The notes under the pieces are model-generated. The model was not told where the DNA came from, searched no databases, and was given only the letters and a program-made list of their open reading frames with translations. Positions 36,003 through 44,140 of a stretch of DNA of 54,185 nucleotides are shown here, piece after piece. The position numbers and the translations under genes were made by a program. Source of the stretch: an uncultured Chromatiaceae bacterium (GTDB lineage Bacteria; Pseudomonadota; Gammaproteobacteria; Tenderiales; Tenderiaceae). The stretch is taken from positions 1 through 54,185 of the forward strand of contig CALZIO010000013.1 in the NCBI GenBank assembly GCA_945787785.1, given 5' to 3'. Within the stretch, counting starts at the first letter, position 1; each line of letters starts with the position of its first letter.

Positions 36003-36851
36003 TTATAAAGAATGATTCTGGTGCTGCATTCTATTGATTTTGGATTGCAATTGGCTGAATTCGTTTATTATTTCGTGGTTATTGTGTTTGGCGGCACCCT
36101 TGAGCAGGATGCGCAGTTTTTTTTCCAGCATCTTGTGGGCGGCAGAGAAATCTTCGGCTGACAGTTTGCAGTGACTGAGACAATTCACCAGCGCCCGAAT
36201 TCGAAACCGGTCCATGCCCCAGTGTTGCTGCGACAGTTGGTCTGCATGGCCGCCATATTTTAAGATTAACGCTTCTTCACAATACAGCACCGGGTAGCGT
36301 GAGGTAATGCGCAGCCACAGGTCGTAGTCTTCGCAGGCGGGTAGTGATTCATCGAACAGGCCGATTTCATCAAACAGGGAGTTGTGTATCAGCGCGGCTG
36401 AAGGGGATATGGCGCATAAGGGCAGGCATTGCTGGAAAATCCACCCACCTGCCTTGGTGTGTTTATTCATCTGATTGACACGTTTACCGTTGCGGATCCA
36501 GATTTCATCGCTGTGAATCAGCTTGTGACCGGGCTGTTGTTCAAGTAGCGCCAGTTGGGTTTTCAGTTTGTGCGGTAGCCATTCGTCATCTGAATCAAGC
36601 AGTGCCAGCCATTCGCCTTTGGCGGTTTTGATGGCGCGGTTGCGGGCCGCGCTGACGCCAAGGTTGTTCTGTTTTAAATAGATAACATCTGGATAGTGTT
36701 GCCTGATGAGCTGTTCGGTGTTGTCAGTCGAGCCATCATCCACCACGATAATTTCATCAGCTAACAAGGTTTGCGCCAGCACCGAGTCCAATGCCCGCTG
36801 TAATGTATGGGCGCGGTTATAGCTGGGGATGATGACTGAGATTGAAGCCAC
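36003..36851 (-). CDS. Family 2 glycosyltransferase
   Basis: The 282-residue GT-A-fold protein has SVIIPSYNRAHTLQRALDSV at the N terminus, IIVVDDGSTDNTEQLI near residue 36, LLDSDDEW (the metal-binding DXD region) near 88, and ACEDYDLWLRIT near 173. It transfers a sugar from a nucleotide donor to an unknown acceptor. The start is GTG at 36851, two bases after the stop of the glutamine amidotransferase gene upstream, so the two are co-transcribed. No polysaccharide cluster surrounds it. Confidence 0.92.
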   Translation of the reverse strand: MASISVIIPSYNRAHTLQRALDSVLAQTLLADEIIVVDDGSTDNTEQLIRQHYPDVIYLKQNNLGVSAARNRAIKTAKGEWLALLDSDDEWLPHKLKTQLALLEQQPGHKLIHSDEIWIRNGKRVNQMNKHTKAGGWIFQQCLPLCAISPSAALIHNSLFDEIGLFDESLPACEDYDLWLRITSRYPVLYCEEALILKYGGHADQLSQQHWGMDRFRIRALVNCLSHCKLSAEDFSAAHKMLEKKLRILLKGAAKHNNHEIINEFSQLQSKINRMQHQNHSL

Positions 36852-36853
36852 AG

Positions 36854-37561
36854 CTAGTTAACCAGTAGCGGTTGTAACCAACGTTGATACAGCTTGTCGG
36901 CATGGTTTTGCAGTGTGGAAATTTTATTGTCCAGGTCAGTGGTGAGTTGTTCATGGCTCTGAATGGTGGCAGTGGGGGTGGCGATGTCATCGGCATGCAT
37001 AGTGGCCCAGTCGATGACCATATTCGGCGTCATTTCTACGTGGCATTGCATCGCCAGGGTGTTGCCCATCACAAAGGCCTGGTTTGGGCAGTACTGGCTT
37101 GAAAGGATATTGGTAGCGCCTTCAGGAATAGTGAACGTTTCTCCATGCCAGTGGAAAGTGGTGAATTGATCCGGTAGTTCAGCCAGCCAATCCTGTGCAG
37201 CGCTGTTGTGCTGTTTTTCCACGGCCAGCCAGCCCAACTCTTTGACTGGATTGGTACCAATGCTGCCGCCCAGCGCCTTGCTGATTAATTGACCGCCCAG
37301 GCAGTGACCTAATACAGGCATGTCGTGCTTGACGGCCTGGCGTATCAGATTCAGTTCTGGCTCAATCCAATTTATGTCATCATTGACACTCATGGGGCCA
37401 CCCATCAACACCAGTGCCGAGGTTTCAATAAGTGATTCGGGTACTGCTTCGCCTTCGTCGAGAAGAATGATTCTAAACGGGATCTGGTGGCGTTTAAGAA
37501 AATCACCGAAATAACCTGCGCCTTCAGAGGCGACGTGGCGAAAGATAAAAATCGGTTTCAT
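36854..37561 (-). CDS. Class I glutamine amidotransferase-like protein
   Basis: The 235-residue protein has the class I GATase triad: the nucleophile Cys in LGHCLGGQL (about residue 92), and His/Glu in QCHVEMTPNM (about 173-175). It is a free-standing GMP-synthase-type glutaminase domain with FRHVASEGAGYFGDFLKR at the start. Similar small proteins are often annotated as amidotransferase or peptidase without a known partner. It is followed by a glycosyltransferase gene after 2 bp. The acceptor of ammonia, if any, cannot be inferred. Confidence 0.9.
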   Translation of the reverse strand: MKPIFIFRHVASEGAGYFGDFLKRHQIPFRIILLDEGEAVPESLIETSALVLMGGPMSVNDDINWIEPELNLIRQAVKHDMPVLGHCLGGQLISKALGGSIGTNPVKELGWLAVEKQHNSAAQDWLAELPDQFTTFHWHGETFTIPEGATNILSSQYCPNQAFVMGNTLAMQCHVEMTPNMVIDWATMHADDIATPTATIQSHEQLTTDLDNKISTLQNHADKLYQRWLQPLLVN

Positions 37562-37713
37562 AATTGATTCAGATGCGGTTGAATAGGAGTAGGCTTATTG
37601 TGTCCCATCTCTGCCGTGCGATTCAATAAACGGCAGTGACATTATTCTTTGTCTATTATTTAATTTGGTATTTTATTTGTATTTTATCTGGTATTCAGCA
37701 GGCTAAATTCTAA

Positions 37714-38883
37714 ATGACTACTGAATCGATCGTATTTTATATTTTCGTGATCTTTACCGGGGCCGCGGTTCTGGCCACGCTGGCGCTTTACGCCCGTCAA
37801 TCCTTGCTGGTGGTCTATATTGTTCTGGGTGTGTTGGCAGGGCCTTCTGTGTTGGGTCTGGTGGACAATGATGTAATCATTAAACAGATTGCCCACATCG
37901 GGGTGATTTTCCTGTTGTTTCTGATAGGCATTAATCTGCCGCCACAAAAGTTGTTCATGATGCTGCGCAAGACCAGCATTATTGCAGGTGCCAGTTCCTT
38001 TCTGTTTTTAGTAATCGGTCTGGGCTGTGGTTTGCTGTTCGGTTTTACTATGGCCGAGGCCGTGATTATCGGTGTGGCGCTGATGTTTTCCAGTACAATC
38101 ATCGGCCTTAAGTTGTTGCCGACCACAGTGTTGCATCATCAGCATACCGGTGAAATAATCATCAGCATTCTGTTGCTGCAGGATATTATCGCTATCGTGA
38201 TTTTGATGCTGTTACCTGTGCAATGGGACAATGGGTTGCCCTGGATGCAGATGATCCAGCTGGTGTTGTCGTTGCTGGGCCTGATAACCTTTGCCTATCT
38301 GTTTGAACGTTTTGTGCTGATCAAACTGATTCGCCGCTTTAATCGCATCCATGAATATATCTTTTTAATGGCGATTGGCTGGTGTCTTGGCATGGCCGAG
38401 TTGGCGTCAATGCTGGGATTGTCGGCTGAGGTGGGTGCTTTCATCGCCGGTGTGGCGTTGGCCACCAGCCCGATCGCTCTGTTTATCGGCGAAAATCTGC
38501 GCCCGCTACGCGATTTTTTTCTGGTGATTTTCTTTTTTGCTCTGGGTGCGGGTTTTGATCTTGGTTTGCTTGGCGGTGTGATGTTGCCAAGTCTGGTAAT
38601 TGCGGTGGTGGTGCTGGCTATCAAGCCGTTCATCTTCAAGGCGCTGTTGATGCGTTATCACGAGTCTTACGATGTGTCACTCGAAGTGGGTGTGCGTCTG
38701 GGGCAGATTTCGGAGTTTTCACTCTTCATTGCGGTGCTGGCATTACAGCTGGACGTGATCGGACAAGAAGCGTCGTACGTGATCCAGCTAAGCACCATGT
38801 TAACCTTTATCTTCTCTTCTTACTTTATTGTGATGCGTTACCCATCGCCGATCGCTGTTTCTGATGAATTACGGCGTGACTAA
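37714..38883 (+). CDS. Kef/CPA2-type cation:proton antiporter, membrane domain only
   Basis: The 389-residue polytopic protein has the CPA2 fold: QSLLVVYIVLGVLAGPSVLG, IGVIFLLFLIGINL, MFSSTIIGLKLLPT, LQDIIAIVILMLLP, and ASMLGLSAEVGAFIAGVALA. About 12-13 helices are predicted. The conserved Asp of the LQDI motif is the expected ion-binding acid. It lacks the C-terminal TrkA-N nucleotide-binding domain that regulates KefB and KefC, ending soon after the last helix. It probably exchanges K+ or Na+ for H+. A weak hairpin lies upstream (37611-37633). Confidence 0.9.
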   Translation: MTTESIVFYIFVIFTGAAVLATLALYARQSLLVVYIVLGVLAGPSVLGLVDNDVIIKQIAHIGVIFLLFLIGINLPPQKLFMMLRKTSIIAGASSFLFLVIGLGCGLLFGFTMAEAVIIGVALMFSSTIIGLKLLPTTVLHHQHTGEIIISILLLQDIIAIVILMLLPVQWDNGLPWMQMIQLVLSLLGLITFAYLFERFVLIKLIRRFNRIHEYIFLMAIGWCLGMAELASMLGLSAEVGAFIAGVALATSPIALFIGENLRPLRDFFLVIFFFALGAGFDLGLLGGVMLPSLVIAVVVLAIKPFIFKALLMRYHESYDVSLEVGVRLGQISEFSLFIAVLALQLDVIGQEASYVIQLSTMLTFIFSSYFIVMRYPSPIAVSDELRRD

Positions 38884-38907
38884 ATTAACATGTTGGATTT
38901 GTAATTG

Positions 38908-39396
38908 ATGGAACTATTTGATCAAAAGTTGCTTGATGATTTAGTCGTCAAGGCGAAGCAGTCACCGCGCCTACGAGCCAATTATAACGTGCATGCAGAA
39001 CTTAATGATCCAGTTCAACGCTTGTTTATTGCCATAGAGCCGGGCAGCTATGTGCGGCCGCATCGCCATCCCGAGTTAGAGAAATGGGAGTTTTTTATGT
39101 TGGTACGTGGCAGGATTGCCGCCCTGTTGTTTAATCATCAAGGAAAAGTAATACGCCGTGAAGAGTTAAGGTCAGACGGGCCTGTGTATGGGTTTGAGAT
39201 TCCGCACGATACTTGGCATTGTGTCGTGGCGCTGGAGTCATGCACGGTCTTTTTTGAAGTCAAGCGGGGGCCATATACACCGCAAAGTGATAAGGATTTC
39301 GCTCTATGGGCGCCGCAAGAAGGTGAGCCGGGTTGTACGGATTTTGTACAGTGGTTGTCAGACGCCCAGCCGGGTGATGTTGCGCCAACGATTTGA
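38908..39396 (+). CDS. WbuC-family cupin metalloprotein
   Basis: The 162-residue cupin has the WbuC-type pattern with metal ligands in SYVRPHRHPELEKWEFFMLVRG (His, His and Glu) and a later DTWHCVVALESC. WbuC proteins are found in O-antigen clusters, but many are stand-alone with unknown activity. The ATG at 38908 is chosen; a TTG one codon earlier is possible. The stop TGA overlaps the next ATG (TGATG), so the downstream PLP enzyme is translationally coupled. Confidence 0.87.
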   Translation: MELFDQKLLDDLVVKAKQSPRLRANYNVHAELNDPVQRLFIAIEPGSYVRPHRHPELEKWEFFMLVRGRIAALLFNHQGKVIRREELRSDGPVYGFEIPHDTWHCVVALESCTVFFEVKRGPYTPQSDKDFALWAPQEGEPGCTDFVQWLSDAQPGDVAPTI

Positions 39397-40289
39397 TGTT
39401 GTTATCGCCACTAGCAACGCCTATTGAGGAAATACATGATCGACTGCTGGAGCAGGCCGGTGTTCGCTTGCTGGTGAAACGTCTGGACCTGGTTCATCCA
39501 GTCATCTCTGGTAACAAATGGTACAAGCTTAGATACAATCTTTTGACAGCACGTGAGCAGGGTTTTAAAACGCTGCTCAGTTTTGGCGGTGCCTATTCCA
39601 ATCATATCCATGCCCTGGCAGGTGCCGGTCATTGCTATGGGTTTAAAACCATTGGCGTGATTCGTGGCGAGGAGCATCTGCCGCTTAATCCAACGCTACA
39701 GTTTGCTGTGGATCATGGTATGCAGTTGGAGTATCTCAATCGAGTCGATTATCGTCTCAAGAACTCAAGCGAGATCACTGAAAAATTAAAAAGGAAGTTC
39801 GGCGAGTATTATCTAATTCCGGAAGGTGGGGGCAATGCATTAGCAGCGAAGGGCTGTGCCGAAATTATTGATGATATAGATCAGCCCTTTGACGTAATTG
39901 CCTGTGCTTGTGGTACAGGAGGAACCTTGGCTGGGTTGATCGCTGGTTTACAGGGTAAACGAAAAGCCTTGGGTGTGGCGGTATTAAAAGGAGCTGGATT
40001 TCTGCGCGCCGATGTAGCAAATTTGCTGCAGAATAGTATTGATCAGCAATATAACAACTGGCAAATCAATCTTGACTATCATTTTGGTGGCTATGCCAAA
40101 ACAACTGAGCCACTAATTAATTTTATTCATGAATTTGAAACAAAACATGGCATACCCTTGGAGCAGGTTTATACCGGCAAGTTGATGTTTGCTTTATTTG
40201 ATTTAATAGGCAAAGGTGAGTTTGAGCATGGTACGACAGTGCTGGCGTTACACAGCGGTGGTTTGCAGGGGCGAGCGGATTTACTTTAG
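39396..40289 (+). CDS. ACC deaminase/D-cysteine desulfhydrase-family PLP enzyme
   Basis: The 297-residue fold-type II PLP enzyme has the Schiff-base region SGNKWYKLRYNLLTA (PLP Lys about 44), SFGGAYSNHIHALAG and a substrate-binding CGTGGTLAGLIAG. It belongs to the 1-aminocyclopropane-1-carboxylate deaminase/D-cysteine desulfhydrase family. The specific substrate depends on a few residues that cannot be judged by eye, so neither ACC nor D-cysteine is assigned. Coupled to the WbuC cupin gene through TGATG. Confidence 0.88.
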   Translation: MLLSPLATPIEEIHDRLLEQAGVRLLVKRLDLVHPVISGNKWYKLRYNLLTAREQGFKTLLSFGGAYSNHIHALAGAGHCYGFKTIGVIRGEEHLPLNPTLQFAVDHGMQLEYLNRVDYRLKNSSEITEKLKRKFGEYYLIPEGGGNALAAKGCAEIIDDIDQPFDVIACACGTGGTLAGLIAGLQGKRKALGVAVLKGAGFLRADVANLLQNSIDQQYNNWQINLDYHFGGYAKTTEPLINFIHEFETKHGIPLEQVYTGKLMFALFDLIGKGEFEHGTTVLALHSGGLQGRADLL

Positions 40290-40323
40290 AGTGTGTTGCG
40301 GCAGACTAAATCAGGACGAATGA

Positions 40324-40731
40324 ATGAGTAAAACAATTCCCATCATCAAGGACAAGATCACTCTGGAAAACAAGTGCGGCTTTTGTACCGCATCCAAGTG
40401 TTGTACCTATATCACCCACCAGATCGATAAGCCGAGAAAAAAGGATGAGTTTGATTATTTGTTGTGGCAGGTGTCACATGAAAATATTTCTCTGTTCAAG
40501 GATGACGATGGTTGGTTTTTGATGATCAATACACCCTGTAGTCATCTGTTAGCGGATGGCGGTTGCGGCATATACGAAACCCGGCCGCAAATTTGCCGGG
40601 ATCACAGCAATGATAATTGTGAATTCGATGTGAATATTGAAGAGGAGTTTGATCTCTATTTTGATACTTATGAGTCTCTGCTGAAATATTGTAAAAAACG
40701 ATTCAAGAAGTGGGGAAAGAAGCAGGGGTGA
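40324..40731 (+). CDS. YkgJ-type cysteine-cluster protein
   Basis: The 135-residue protein has the YkgJ/Fe-S-like cysteine pattern CGFCTASKCC near residue 18, and CSHLLADGGCGIYETRPQIC near residue 77. These Cys residues are expected to bind zinc or an iron-sulfur cluster. Function is unknown. The 3' end overlaps the convergent yrfG gene by 29 bp. An RBS is not obvious; ATG 40324 is preceded by GACGAATGA. Confidence 0.85.
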   Translation: MSKTIPIIKDKITLENKCGFCTASKCCTYITHQIDKPRKKDEFDYLLWQVSHENISLFKDDDGWFLMINTPCSHLLADGGCGIYETRPQICRDHSNDNCEFDVNIEEEFDLYFDTYESLLKYCKKRFKKWGKKQG

Positions 40732-41371
40732 TTTCGTCAAACTCATGGAAATAGGCGAACTCGTCAGTATGTTGCCGTTCTCGTTTGCTGTCCGGATAAC
40801 AGGCGGCCAGTAGATGCTTGATGCCAAATTGTTGGGCAGAGCGCAGTGCGTTCAGATTGTCGTCCACCAATAGAGTCTGATGCGGGGTAAAGGGCTCAAC
40901 AGACTGTAGTTCTGCCCAGAAGCCTGGGTCTTCTTTCGGTAATCCCAGTTCATGTGCTGAAATGATGTGATCGAGGTGATTGTCCAGCCTGGTGTGCTCC
41001 AGTTTTAATGCCAGGCTATGCGGATGTGCATTTGTCACGAGCGTGCAGCGTTTACCCCGCTGGCGCAGACGCTTTAGAAATTCCAGGGCGCCGGTTTTTA
41101 TGGCTATCAGGTGGGCTACATCTTTTTTCATTTCAACAATGTCCAGCTCCAACTCCTGACTCCAGAAGTCCAGGCAATACCAATTGAGCGTGCCCTCATG
41201 TTTTTTGAACGTGGGTGCGAGCAGCTGCTTGGCGGTAGGAATGTCGAGTCCACGAGAAAAGGCATAACGCTCAGGGACATATTCCTGCCAAAAATGGCTG
41301 TCAAACTTCAGATCCAGCAAGGTGCCATCCATATCAAGCAGGACAGAGCTAATGTTATTCCAGTCGGGCAT
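40703..41371 (-). CDS. yrfG: HAD-family GMP/IMP nucleotidase
   Basis: The 222-residue HAD hydrolase has the catalytic motif LLDMDGTLLDL (Asp14 region), the family-specific HFWQEYVPERYAFSRG and LNWYCLDFWSQEL, motif II LVTNAHPHS, and a late PHQTLLVDDNLNALRSA. This matches YrfG, which dephosphorylates GMP and IMP in E. coli. It is convergent with the YkgJ-type gene and divergent from nudE, a familiar gammaproteobacterial arrangement. The activity is inferred by family. Confidence 0.93.
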   Translation of the reverse strand: MPDWNNISSVLLDMDGTLLDLKFDSHFWQEYVPERYAFSRGLDIPTAKQLLAPTFKKHEGTLNWYCLDFWSQELELDIVEMKKDVAHLIAIKTGALEFLKRLRQRGKRCTLVTNAHPHSLALKLEHTRLDNHLDHIISAHELGLPKEDPGFWAELQSVEPFTPHQTLLVDDNLNALRSAQQFGIKHLLAACYPDSKRERQHTDEFAYFHEFDEITPASFPTS

Positions 41372-41428
41372 GGTGGCGATTTATTAGTCGATTGATGATT
41401 AGGGGGGTTGTGCCTGTTTAGCTCAGGC

Positions 41429-41434
41429 TATAAT
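41429..41434 (+). promoter_or_regulatory. Strong -10 box immediately upstream of nudE
   Basis: TATAAT ends only 6 bp before the nudE ATG at 41441. TTGTGC (41408-41413) is a possible -35 at 15-bp spacing. If this is the promoter, the transcript would start at or next to the ATG and be leaderless. Confidence 0.4.
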
Positions 41435-41440
41435 ACAGAT

Positions 41441-41995
41441 ATGCGCAAAAAACCTGAAATATTAGCGGCCGAAACGGTGGCCCAGACGCGATTGTTTCAT
41501 GTCGAACAGTTGGATTTGAGGTTTGCCAATGGGGTTGAGGTGCAATATGAGCGCCTCAAAACTAATTCAGCTGGCGCGGTGCTGGTGGTGCCGATGCTGG
41601 ATGATGATACAGTGATGTTGATCCGTGAATACGCCGCGGGCGTGCATCGTTATGAGTTGGGGTTGCCCAAAGGCCGGGTTGAGCCGGGTGAAGACCTGCT
41701 TGATGCTGCCAATCGTGAATTGATGGAAGAGATTGGTTATGGCTCCAGGCGGCTCGAACACTTGACTGCGTTTACCCTGGCGCCGGGATATTTAGGCCAT
41801 CATACCCAGGTTGTTCTGGCGCAAGAGCTGTATCTACAGTCCTGTGAAGGGGATGAGCCCGAAGAGATCGAGGTGGTGCCGTGGTCACTGTCGAACCTGG
41901 CTGAATTGATGGCTCAGGACGATTTTACCGAGGCGCGCAGTATCGCGGCACTCTATTTGGTGCGTGATTTACTTAATAAAAATAATCATGGTTAA
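41441..41995 (+). CDS. nudE: ADP compounds hydrolase NudE
   Basis: The 184-residue Nudix protein has the canonical box GRVEPGEDLLDAANRELMEE (near residue 79) ending IGYG, with the preceding ELGLPK. The flanking EYAAGVHRYELGLPKGR and FTLAPGYLGHHTQVVLAQELY match NudE, which cleaves ADP-ribose, NADH and diadenosine polyphosphates in E. coli. The ATG at 41441 is preferred to 41408 because NudE starts close to RKKPEI. cysQ follows 5 bp after the stop. Confidence 0.94.
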   Translation: MRKKPEILAAETVAQTRLFHVEQLDLRFANGVEVQYERLKTNSAGAVLVVPMLDDDTVMLIREYAAGVHRYELGLPKGRVEPGEDLLDAANRELMEEIGYGSRRLEHLTAFTLAPGYLGHHTQVVLAQELYLQSCEGDEPEEIEVVPWSLSNLAELMAQDDFTEARSIAALYLVRDLLNKNNHG

Positions 41996-42000
41996 GCCTA

Positions 42001-42813
42001 ATGAACTCGACTAGTCAATACAGTGAGTTGCTTGAGCCGGTCAAGGCGATTGCGCATCAGGCCGGAGATGCAATTCTGGAGCTTTATCAAGGCCACTTTT
42101 GTGTCGAGAAAAAATCTGATGACAGTCCTGTGACCGAAGCCGATTTTGCCGCTCATGAGGTGATCATGAAAGGCCTTGCGGAATTAACGCCGGATTGGCC
42201 AGTGTTGTCGGAAGAGGGTGACCATATCGAATATGAGCAGCGGCGCCAGTGGCAACGTTATTGGCTGGTTGATCCGCTTGACGGCACCCGTGAATTCATC
42301 AAGTGTAATGGCGAGTTTACCGTCAATATTGCATTGATAGAAAATCATCGCTCAGTGATGGGGGTGATACAAGTGCCGGTCAGCCGTGAATGCTATTCTG
42401 CAGTGGCCGGTGGTAGTGCCTACTTTGATGCGCCAGGCAAACCTGCTGAAAAAATAGAAGCAAAAGAATGGGACGGCAAGGCAATCACCATTGCCGGCAG
42501 TCGCTCGCACCGGATGCCGGTATTTTGTTCCTTTCTGGAGTTTTTTGATGATTACCGTGTCTTATCGCTGGGCAGTTCGCTGAAGTCCTGTTATGTGGCC
42601 CACGGTATGGCTGATATTTATGCGCGCTTTGGGCCAACGTGTGAATGGGATACGGCGGCGGCGCAGTGTATTGTGGAAGAGGCGGGTGGTTTGCTCACTG
42701 ATATGGCTTTAAGACCATTGCGTTACAACACCAAGGATTCCTTAATTAATCCGCCCTTTTTTGCGTTTGGTGACAGGCGTTATAACTGGCGCGACTATGT
42801 GCCGGATGTTTAA
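42001..42813 (+). CDS. cysQ: 3'(2'),5'-bisphosphate nucleotidase CysQ
   Basis: The 270-residue protein has the lithium-sensitive phosphatase motifs SPVTEADFAAHE (near 41), LSEEGD (near 75), WLVDPLDGTREFI (near 89) and CEWDTAAAQCIVEEAGG (near 217). CysQ recycles 3'-phosphoadenosine-5'-phosphate to AMP during sulfate assimilation. It is 5 bp downstream of nudE, so the two share a transcript; this linkage is common in gammaproteobacteria. No truncation is seen. Confidence 0.95.
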   Translation: MNSTSQYSELLEPVKAIAHQAGDAILELYQGHFCVEKKSDDSPVTEADFAAHEVIMKGLAELTPDWPVLSEEGDHIEYEQRRQWQRYWLVDPLDGTREFIKCNGEFTVNIALIENHRSVMGVIQVPVSRECYSAVAGGSAYFDAPGKPAEKIEAKEWDGKAITIAGSRSHRMPVFCSFLEFFDDYRVLSLGSSLKSCYVAHGMADIYARFGPTCEWDTAAAQCIVEEAGGLLTDMALRPLRYNTKDSLINPPFFAFGDRRYNWRDYVPDV

Positions 42814-42975
42814 GGGTGTTCTTAAGTCGATTTGGTTTTCTGTGGTTTTCTTTGTATCCATCTTCTTTATATCCAAAGTCAAATAACACTCCACATCGGT
42901 ATTGCCGACCTGGAGTGGCATGTGCATTAGGGTTAGCAGGCCCTAGAGCGTTCAATAATAGTGTGTAGTTAAATA

Positions 42976-43755
42976 GTGGCAGCATTGGCATCAACTCAAT
43001 TGATTGTGATTACGGATAATGACCGTTGTGTGTCGGATGCTCAACAACTGGCTGATCGACTTCAGTTACCCTTTGGCGGTGTTACGACAGATCACAGCTT
43101 TGTACTGCGAGTCACTGACCATCAGCTTGAATTGGTAGAATTGGGTCCAGCGGCACCTGGCCCTGTATATGTCGATTTTGTCGAGGGGACGTTGGGTCAT
43201 CGGCGCCGTTTTGGTGGTGGCCGCGGACAACTTGTGGCTAAGGCGGCTGGCATCAAGAAAGGATTTATCCCGACGGTCATCGATGCTACTGCCGGTTTGG
43301 GGCGTGATGCTTTTGTGCTGGCGAAACTGGGTTGTCAGGTGCGCATGATCGAGCGTTCTGCAGTAGTGGCCGAGCTGTTGCGCGATGGCATGCGGCGGGC
43401 TGAGCAGGATTCAGAAGTGGCCGAAATTATTGCGCGTATGTCACTCGAGGTTGCCGATGCCAAAGAGGCGCTGGCAGGGTTGACGCAAGAGGATCGGCCT
43501 GATGTGGTTTATGTCGATCCCATGCATCCAGAACGTGCCAAAGCGGCGCGGGTAAAAAAAGAGATGCGCCTGTTTCGTGCCCTGGTGGGGGGTGACGAGG
43601 ATGATGCGGCACTTTTGCAGGCGGCCTTGAAAGCGGCGCGAAAACGGGTGGTGGTGAAACGGCCACGCAAGGCAGTCGCGATTGAAGGGCCTGAGCCAAG
43701 TTTGGTGTTTGAAGGGAAGAGTACCCGGTTTGATGTATATCTGATTCCGTATTGA
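42976..43755 (+). CDS. rsmJ: 16S rRNA m2G1516 methyltransferase RsmJ
   Basis: The 259-residue protein has the RsmJ/YhiQ signature: [18 protein letters not shown], the SAM motif [16 protein letters not shown], and [19 protein letters not shown] (DPMxP catalytic loop). RsmJ methylates G1516 in 16S rRNA. The start is GTG at 42976, which follows a TAG and has no strong ribosome-binding site; no better start is in frame. The gene lies between cysQ and slyX with an inverted-repeat segment after it. Confidence 0.94.
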   Translation: MAALASTQLIVITDNDRCVSDAQQLADRLQLPFGGVTTDHSFVLRVTDHQLELVELGPAAPGPVYVDFVEGTLGHRRRFGGGRGQLVAKAAGIKKGFIPTVIDATAGLGRDAFVLAKLGCQVRMIERSAVVAELLRDGMRRAEQDSEVAEIIARMSLEVADAKEALAGLTQEDRPDVVYVDPMHPERAKAARVKKEMRLFRALVGGDEDDAALLQAALKAARKRVVVKRPRKAVAIEGPEPSLVFEGKSTRFDVYLIPY

Positions 43756-43759
43756 ACTC

Positions 43760-43911
43760 GTAGGGTGCGCTGAGCGCACGCGTTCACTGCGCCCTTGAAC
43801 TCTCTTGCTACGAATGGTGGTTAAAAATGTGGGCCAGGCGTGTGGGAGCAGCGATAGCAAGACATGGTGGCATGCTAAATGGTTAGTCCGCGTGCGCTCA
43901 GCGCACCCTAC
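43760..43911. repeat. Perfect 23-bp inverted repeats bounding a 152-bp intergenic segment
   Basis: The left copy (43760-43782) begins GTAGGGTGCGCTGAGCGCAC and ends GCG; the exact complement is at 43889-43911. Each copy itself contains the short palindrome GTGCGCTGAGCGCAC. The sequence resembles dispersed GTAGGGTGxGC-type repeats seen in several gammaproteobacteria. The unit sits between rsmJ and slyX and carries no gene. Confidence 0.8.
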
Positions 43912-43939
43912 AATTACTGATTTGAAGGAGAAGCGTAAG

Positions 43940-44140
43940 ATGACAGCTAATATTGATGACCTGGAAATTCGAATGACTTACCAGGAAGCGGCTCTGGAAG
44001 AATTAAACCAAGTCGTGATTAAACAGCAGGATCAGATAGATTTATTAATCGAAGAAATTAGACGGCAGAAACAGCAGCTGGAACAAGGGGCCGAGTTTGT
44101 CCGGCCCCTGTCGGAAGAAACGCCGCCGCCTCACTATTGA
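43940..44140 (+). CDS. slyX: SlyX family protein
   Basis: The 66-residue protein is a short acidic coiled coil with the SlyX pattern: DDLEIRMTYQEAALEELNQV, KQQDQIDLLIEEI, and the C terminus ETPPPHY. SlyX has no settled function in E. coli. The ATG at 43940 has an AAGGAG ribosome-binding site at 43925-43930; the open frame upstream to 43805 runs through the repeat and is not coding. The stop overlaps the end of the convergent MoeA-like gene by a few bases. Confidence 0.93.
   Translation: MTANIDDLEIRMTYQEAALEELNQVVIKQQDQIDLLIEEIRRQKQQLEQGAEFVRPLSEETPPPHY

Noticed and set aside
37611-37633. Terminator upstream of the antiporter gene
   Set aside because: The hairpin (CTGCCGT/ACGGCAG) has a long loop and no T-run on either strand at the right distance.
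43805-43939. Longer SlyX start
   Set aside because: The extra codons run through the inverted-repeat segment and the ATG at 43940 has a strong ribosome-binding site.
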